A stretch of DNA of 64,000 nt. Origin: AP-15 sp963777435. Lineage in GTDB: Bacteria > Pseudomonadota > Alphaproteobacteria > ATCC43930 > CGMCC-115725. The notes below the pieces were generated by a model, which saw nothing but the letters and a program-made list of their open reading frames with translations, was not told the origin of the DNA and did not search any database. Shown here in pieces: positions 59,994 to 64,000 of the stretch (positions are counted from its first letter, which is position 1; every line of letters starts with the position of its first letter). The DNA is taken from the NCBI GenBank assembly GCA_963777435.1, contig CAVZQT010000002.1:1054001-1118000 (forward strand), given 5' to 3'. A program made the translations under genes and the position numbers.

Positions 59994-60536
59994 TTAATCC
60001 ACAGCAACCGTGACGTTTGTGTTCCAGGTGATGTCAACCTGGTCGCCAACCTTGAGCTTATCGAGCACATCCGGATCGGCGACACGTCGGCTGTATTTCC
60101 ATCCGTTCGGACCAACGAAGGTGATCGAGGGTGCGTCTTTGTCGATGGCGGCGACGGCCGCGGTTATCGTTCTCTCGACGCCGGCCGTGCCCCCCGGTTG
60201 CGCCTCCTGCCCCATCGTGGAGGTCTTGCTCGCCGTGTCGACAGGAGCCTCGCCCGGCGGCTTCAGCTTCACTAAGACGGTGTTGTTATACGTCACCGAC
60301 ACCTTGTCGCCGACCTTGACTTCATCGAAGCGCTTCACGGTTGGGGGCACGTCGACCGTTTGGAACGTACCGTCGGCCGTCTTGAAGTTCATGACGTGCT
60401 TGTCATGATCGATGGTCTCCACGGTGCCCGAAAGAGTGACGGTGTGTGTGAGCTGTTTGACCTCCTGCGCCCAGCTGGGCAGGGAAAGCGCTAAGACCAA
60501 GCCGGCCGCGCTCAGGATTGCGTTTACTCCGTTCAT
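59994..60536 (-). CDS. Exported protein with two OB-like repeats
   Basis: 180 residues: MNGVNAILSAAGLVLALSLP, signal peptide ending SWAQ. Mature: two similar halves, VTLSGTVETIDHDKHVMNFK with VKVGDKVSVTYNNTVLV, and TAAVAAIDKDAPSITFVGPN with LKVGDQVDITWNTNVTVAVD. Each half has a beta-rich 'xxxVxxIDxxxxxxxFxxxxG' strand pattern followed by 'KVGDxVxITxN', as in small periplasmic OB-fold proteins. AGGGAGAAAATAC precedes the ATG. Function unknown. Confidence 0.72.
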   Translation of the reverse strand: MNGVNAILSAAGLVLALSLPSWAQEVKQLTHTVTLSGTVETIDHDKHVMNFKTADGTFQTVDVPPTVKRFDEVKVGDKVSVTYNNTVLVKLKPPGEAPVDTASKTSTMGQEAQPGGTAGVERTITAAVAAIDKDAPSITFVGPNGWKYSRRVADPDVLDKLKVGDQVDITWNTNVTVAVD

Positions 60537-60634
60537 GTATTTTCTCCCTTTTGGGTCGCCGGACGAGCGAAGTTTGCCGGTCTTTAAAGCCTATACAGCG
60601 CGGTTCGCCGGCGGCTATGCGGAAATAACGGATT

Positions 60635-61600
60635 TCACGGGTCGATGAAGCGCGCCGCTGGAGCACGTTGCAGCGTGCTCAGCGGGGTCTCGCTGAAGGC
60701 CGCCCGGTAAGCCGCCTCGAAACGTCCGAGCTCCGTGAAACCGAAGCCGCGGACTAGCTCCAAGAGGTTTGCCCTGTCGGGCTCGGCGTCACGCAATGCA
60801 ACACGTGCCCGGCTCAGCCGGCGCAACAGGACATACCGGATCGGGCTCATGCCAAGGAATTGGGCGCAACATGAGCGCAGCGTCCGCTCGCTTACCATAA
60901 TCAGCTCGCACAACTCGGTCATGCACAGAGGCTTGCTGAGATGTTCCGTCAACACCTCCTCGAACCTGATCATGATGCGGACGTGACGGCGTTTGGTCGG
61001 GCCCTCAGCTCGCACACTGGCACCGGTCAGACAGGCGACCAGCGTCTGGATCAAACTTTGCTCGATCGCGCGCGCGACTTCTGTATGAGCCAATAATCTG
61101 GGTTTGGTTTCGGCGAGACGGCAGACTTGCGCATGAAGGCGCCGCAGCCGCGCCATATCGCGCGGCGAGGGACGCAGGATTTTTCCCTCCGACGGCAGAG
61201 AGAGAGGCCTGCCGGAAAGAGCGCGACCATATTGTTGGAGCTGCAGCGGGTCCAGGGCTATTATATTCCACACGGACGAGGCAGACGTTGACTGGTGCAG
61301 CCGCTCGCCTCGGCCGTGGAACATGATCTCGCCCAGCTGCAATTCGATCCCGCCGCATACCGGCAACGGCCCGGAATGCGCCGGAAAAGTCACGAATGAG
61401 AGTTGCTGTCCCAGACGAACATAGGCGACCCGCGGAAAATCCTCTTCGCACCTCAGCACCTGCAAATCATGCAACTCGGCCCAGGTTAGGCGGGCCTTGA
61501 ACTCAGCACTCGGTGCAATGAGGATTCCGATTTGGGCCTGACGCAGACTCGCCTCGTAGTGATCGGGATCGAGGAACGTGCGCGTGCCGCTTCCCGGCAT
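60635..61600 (-). CDS. AraC-family transcriptional regulator
   Basis: 321 residues. The N-terminal about 200 residues form a ligand or oligomerisation domain (LDPDHYEASLRQAQIGILIA, RVAYVRLGQQLSFVTFPAHS). The C-terminal HTH_18 region has two helix-turn-helix units: LSKPLCMTELCELIMVSERT with LRSCCAQFLGMSPIRYVLLR, and LLELVRGFGFTELGRFEAAY. The ending SETPLSTLQRAP is typical. It is similar in layout to the next gene upstream (61701), so the two are paralogues. The target genes are unknown; the small secreted-protein genes nearby are candidates by position only. Confidence 0.9.
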   Translation of the reverse strand: MPGSGTRTFLDPDHYEASLRQAQIGILIAPSAEFKARLTWAELHDLQVLRCEEDFPRVAYVRLGQQLSFVTFPAHSGPLPVCGGIELQLGEIMFHGRGERLHQSTSASSVWNIIALDPLQLQQYGRALSGRPLSLPSEGKILRPSPRDMARLRRLHAQVCRLAETKPRLLAHTEVARAIEQSLIQTLVACLTGASVRAEGPTKRRHVRIMIRFEEVLTEHLSKPLCMTELCELIMVSERTLRSCCAQFLGMSPIRYVLLRRLSRARVALRDAEPDRANLLELVRGFGFTELGRFEAAYRAAFSETPLSTLQRAPAARFIDP

Positions 61601-61700
61601 TCATCCCTCTGCAAAACCGACGAACTACAATCAAGGCCGAGCGTTTTCCAAGGCCAAGCGTTTTTGCCAATAGTGAGGATAGACCGCCGGATCGCAGTGC

Positions 61701-62705
61701 CTATGCGGATCTAACGAATTTCCACGCTGGCTCGATGATTTCCGTCGGATTTGAGTTTTCGGGGGATCGACGCAATGCCGCCGAGGGCGCTTCTCCGAAT
61801 AGTGACCGGTAGGCGACAGCAAAACGGCCCAATTCCCAGAAGCCATAATCGGTGGCGATCTCGGTCACGGTCGTCTTCTCCACGTCCGCGATCCGCAATG
61901 CCCGACGTACCAGATGCATCCGCCTCAGCCACAAATATCGTTTCGGGGTCATGCCGAGATATTCCTCGCAGCAGTCCCGCAGTGCTGTATAGGAAGCGCC
62001 AACCGTCGCGCAAAGCTGCGGCATATAGAGGGGCTTATCGGGTGTGGACGCCAGAACCACCTCTAGACGTCGCAAGACCGTCGCGCGATGTCGATGGACA
62101 TTGCGCACATCGTCTGATCGGCCCTCGGTCACGCACAAGATCATTGCGTCGAGCAAAGCCTCCTCGATAGCTCGCGCTACTTCCGGCTTCGCAAGAATGT
62201 CGGGAGCAGTCTTCGCAAGGTGGCCCGCCGCGTCGTGCAACTGCAACAGCCGGGATGCAACCGGTGCGGGTGGCCTGATCGATCGAGGGAATGAGGGTGG
62301 CGTCACCGGGCGCCCAATGATGGCCTCGCCGGTGGCGGCTAGATCCTCGGGCGTCAGCGACATGGTACCCCATCCGCAGGCCGCAGAGGATTGGAGGTAG
62401 TACGGCCAATCCAACCCAAACATTGCGATTTGATGCTGCGATGATTCGATCCCGCTGACCTGCATCGTTGGCTGATAGGCATTGGTGGCGAAGAGGATCA
62501 GCGATCGCTTCCCGCTCGGCGTTACCCTCATGATCCGAGGCAGGCTCTCGTCGAAGCGATGCATCCACAGGCGGTGCAGGTCTATGCGTGCCGACTCCGC
62601 GCGGAATTCGCCGGGCTTCGTAACCACCCCGTCAATATGCAGGTTTCGTATTCCTGCAAAATACATATCGGGATCGATAAACGTCTGGATGGCGCTCGAC
62701 GGCAT
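61701..62705 (-). CDS. AraC-family transcriptional regulator (paralogue)
   Basis: 334 residues from the ATG at 62705 (MPSSAIQTFIDPDMYFAGIR). The N-terminal domain resembles the neighbouring AraC protein (FIDPDMY / FLDPDHY). The C-terminal HTH region reads DKPLYMPQLCATVGASYTAL, RDCCEEYLGMTPKRYLWLRR and EIATDYGFWELGRFAVAYRS, ending FGEAPSAALRRSP. It is 100 bases upstream of the other regulator on the same strand: a tandem duplication, probably with separate promoters. Confidence 0.9.
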   Translation of the reverse strand: MPSSAIQTFIDPDMYFAGIRNLHIDGVVTKPGEFRAESARIDLHRLWMHRFDESLPRIMRVTPSGKRSLILFATNAYQPTMQVSGIESSQHQIAMFGLDWPYYLQSSAACGWGTMSLTPEDLAATGEAIIGRPVTPPSFPRSIRPPAPVASRLLQLHDAAGHLAKTAPDILAKPEVARAIEEALLDAMILCVTEGRSDDVRNVHRHRATVLRRLEVVLASTPDKPLYMPQLCATVGASYTALRDCCEEYLGMTPKRYLWLRRMHLVRRALRIADVEKTTVTEIATDYGFWELGRFAVAYRSLFGEAPSAALRRSPENSNPTEIIEPAWKFVRSA

Positions 62706-62902
62706 TTCGACGCTCCGCTGAAGCAGGGTTCGAACGCACAAATGCCTAGTCGCCTCTAAAAGGATTAACCTGCGTTAATTTGTCAACCGAAATTCAGCTT
62801 CTCTTTAAGCCCGAGCCATGCCTCCCAGATTTTGGTGTATTATCCCCCCTCCGCGCGCTTAACGAGTTGCGACGGCTCAAAGCGCCGTCGTGCCTGAGCC
62901 GC

Positions 62903-63617
62903 TCAGAGCCCGCAATTCGGGTAATTCGGGTATGGACACGACGGGTTCGGGTACGGGTATGCCGGGGCCGGGTAGGCCGTACTGGCAACGGCACCGCCGA
63001 CGATGGCCCCCGCCGCGACACCGGCGGCGACGCCGCCCCAACCGCCCCCGTAATAACCTCCTCCCCCGTAATAACCGCCCCCGCTGACATTGACGTTGCG
63101 GTTGACGTTGACGTTGCCGTAGTTGCCACGGTTCACGTTGGCACGGTTCACGTTGGCGCTGTTGAAGTTGCCGCGGTTCACGTTGGCGCTATTGAAGTTG
63201 CCGCGGTTCACGTTGGCGCTATTGAAGTTGCCGCGGTTCACGTTGGCGCGGTTCACGTTGGCGCCGCTGAAATTGCCGCGGTTCGCACCTGCGCCGCTGA
63301 AGTTGCCTCGGCCGGCACCAGCCCAGGAGCCACCACCGCCGCCCCCGCGATAACCGCCGCCCCCGGCGCGAGCGCCACCGCCGCCCCCGCGGTAACCGCC
63401 GCCCCCGGCGCGAGCACCCCCGCCGCCGCGCGCACCGCCGCCTCCTCGTCCTCCCCCCTGGCACACGAGACTTGGCGGCACGCCTGTCGCCTCCGGCGCG
63501 CTGGCGGCGATATCACGACCTGTGCCACCGCTCCAGGCAGCCGTAGCGGCGGGAGTTCTCGGTAGCCACCAATCCGATCAAGACGATCGGCGCCATGTAA
63601 AGCAGATACTTCGTCAT
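62903..63617 (-). pseudogene. Gly/Asn-rich repeat surface protein, paralogue of 56097, one frameshift
   Basis: The start MTKYLLYMAPIVLIGLVATE at 63617 is a signal peptide. Near 63555 the frame shifts to AATAAWSGGTGRDIAASAPE, then VPPSLVCQGGGRGGGGARGG, GGYRGGGGGARAGGGGYRGG and GRGNFSGAGANRGNFSGANV, then ten-residue repeats NRGNFNSANV and SGGGYYGGGGYYGGGWGGVA, a hydrophobic stretch and a Tyr/Pro/Cys tail (YPNPSCPYPNYPNC). The order of parts is the same as in 56097. Only the signal region is out of frame with the rest, so a one-base sequence error, or phase variation of the signal, would restore it. Confidence 0.7.
63151..63240. repeat. 30-bp tandem repeat, three units
   Basis: Units at 63151-63180, 63181-63210 and 63211-63240. 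The first differs from the others at one base (position 11). Each encodes the ten residues NVNRGNFNSA (minus strand, circularly permuted), so copy-number change keeps the frame. Partial units flank the block. Confidence 0.9.
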
Positions 63618-63916
63618 CGCTGTGGCCTCACTCGCTGTATTTGGCTCCGAATTTCTGTCCAACTCGCGGCTGCTTGGGGCGGGCGTCAGGCTCGGTCGAC
63701 AAATGGCTCGAGCCTCGTCGAGAGTATACCCGCAGACCGGTGCGGCGGGAGAATCCGGTGCGGCCGAAGAATACCGAGGGCGACCCGCCGACCCATCTAT
63801 ATCAATTTGAGCGCCTATTATGGTATTTCTATATCCGAACGGTTGAAACGGCCTCCGATGCCGCAGTCACGGTGATGCCTGCGGAGACATGATTTCCTAG
63901 CCACCGGAGCAACGCG
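63618..63916. other. Intergenic, nothing recognised
   Basis: 300 bases between divergent genes, likely promoter region; no further feature seen. Confidence 0.35.
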
Positions 63917-64000
63917 ATGAATGGGAAGAGCGCCTTGGTTCTGTTATCGGGTCTGCTATCGGGCTCGCTGTGTGCCTGCGTGCAGCCTCCGGCCGCCGCC
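63917..64000 (+). CDS. Start of a lipoprotein gene (cut by window end)
   Basis: The first 28 codons read MNGKSALVLLSGLLSGSLCA, then CVQPPAAA: a lipoprotein signal peptide with lipobox SLCAC. CCGGAG lies nine bases before the ATG. The rest is outside the window. Confidence 0.6.
   Translation, partial: MNGKSALVLLSGLLSGSLCACVQPPAAA

Noticed and set aside
63151..63240. CRISPR array
   Set aside because: The 30-bp units are directly adjacent with no spacers, lie inside a coding frame and encode a repeated decapeptide.

Overview
The window is a 64 kb, GC-rich piece of a bacterial chromosome. It most probably comes from an alphaproteobacterium (Hyphomicrobiales or Rhodospirillales type). This is judged from an NDUFS4-like 'ETC complex I subunit' protein, CCA-encoding tRNAs, many LLM flavin oxidoreductases and molybdenum hydroxylases of the kind common there, and alphaproteobacterial IS5/IS21/IS256 types. 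This is inference from family recognition; no database was searched.

Layout. (1) 0-10.7 kb: three tRNA genes (Arg-TCT, Pro-TGG, Lys-TTT), an ECF sigma factor and housekeeping or metabolic genes (SRAP peptidase, VOC protein, D-2-hydroxyacid dehydrogenase, LLM oxidoreductase, SDR, rhodanese). These are mixed with wreckage: an SDR remnant, a LigD fragment fused to an IS630 fragment, and a RecD2-like helicase that has lost its motor core. (2) 11.4-19.6 kb: a decayed phage/plasmid-like island on the + strand. Its small genes (DUF932 protein, MGQYHQ protein, a DUF7227-like protein and others) are each preceded by a copy of the same two-hairpin intercistronic element, nine copies in all. An IS5-type and an IS21-type element have landed in it, the latter splitting the DUF932 gene with a clean 7-bp target duplication. 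(3) 19.6-45 kb: a catabolic region containing a Rieske oxygenase, Tat-exported and cytosolic amidohydrolases, a 2-oxoglutarate dioxygenase, two xanthine-dehydrogenase-type large subunits (one with its M and S subunits), LLM and GMC oxidoreductases, hydrolases, an isochorismatase-like protein, an MFS fragment and a cupin. It looks like uptake and oxidative or hydrolytic breakdown of aromatic or heterocyclic compounds, but no substrate can be named. (4) 45.9-55.6 kb: a DUF2786 protein, a lipoprotein, and a carbohydrate locus (GH63-type glucosidase, a GH13 gene broken by an IS256 element, a GlgX scrap). (5) 56-64 kb: small secreted or lipoprotein genes, including two paralogous Gly/Asn-rich repeat proteins and a paralogous pair of small exported proteins, one of them broken by a second identical IS256 copy. 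Two AraC-family regulators follow.

The most unusual thing is the nine-copy double-hairpin element of the island. Its stem sequences differ from copy to copy while pairing is mostly kept, its linker is conserved, and a Shine-Dalgarno site sits at a fixed place just after it. I interpret it as a structured RNA or gene-cassette boundary shared by all genes of the island.

A second theme is damage: at least a dozen otherwise well-conserved genes carry single-base frameshifts, several in short homopolymers. Either the sequence contains indel errors or this part of the chromosome is decaying; the two cannot be separated from the sequence alone. Frameshifted genes are therefore reported as pseudogenes with that caveat.
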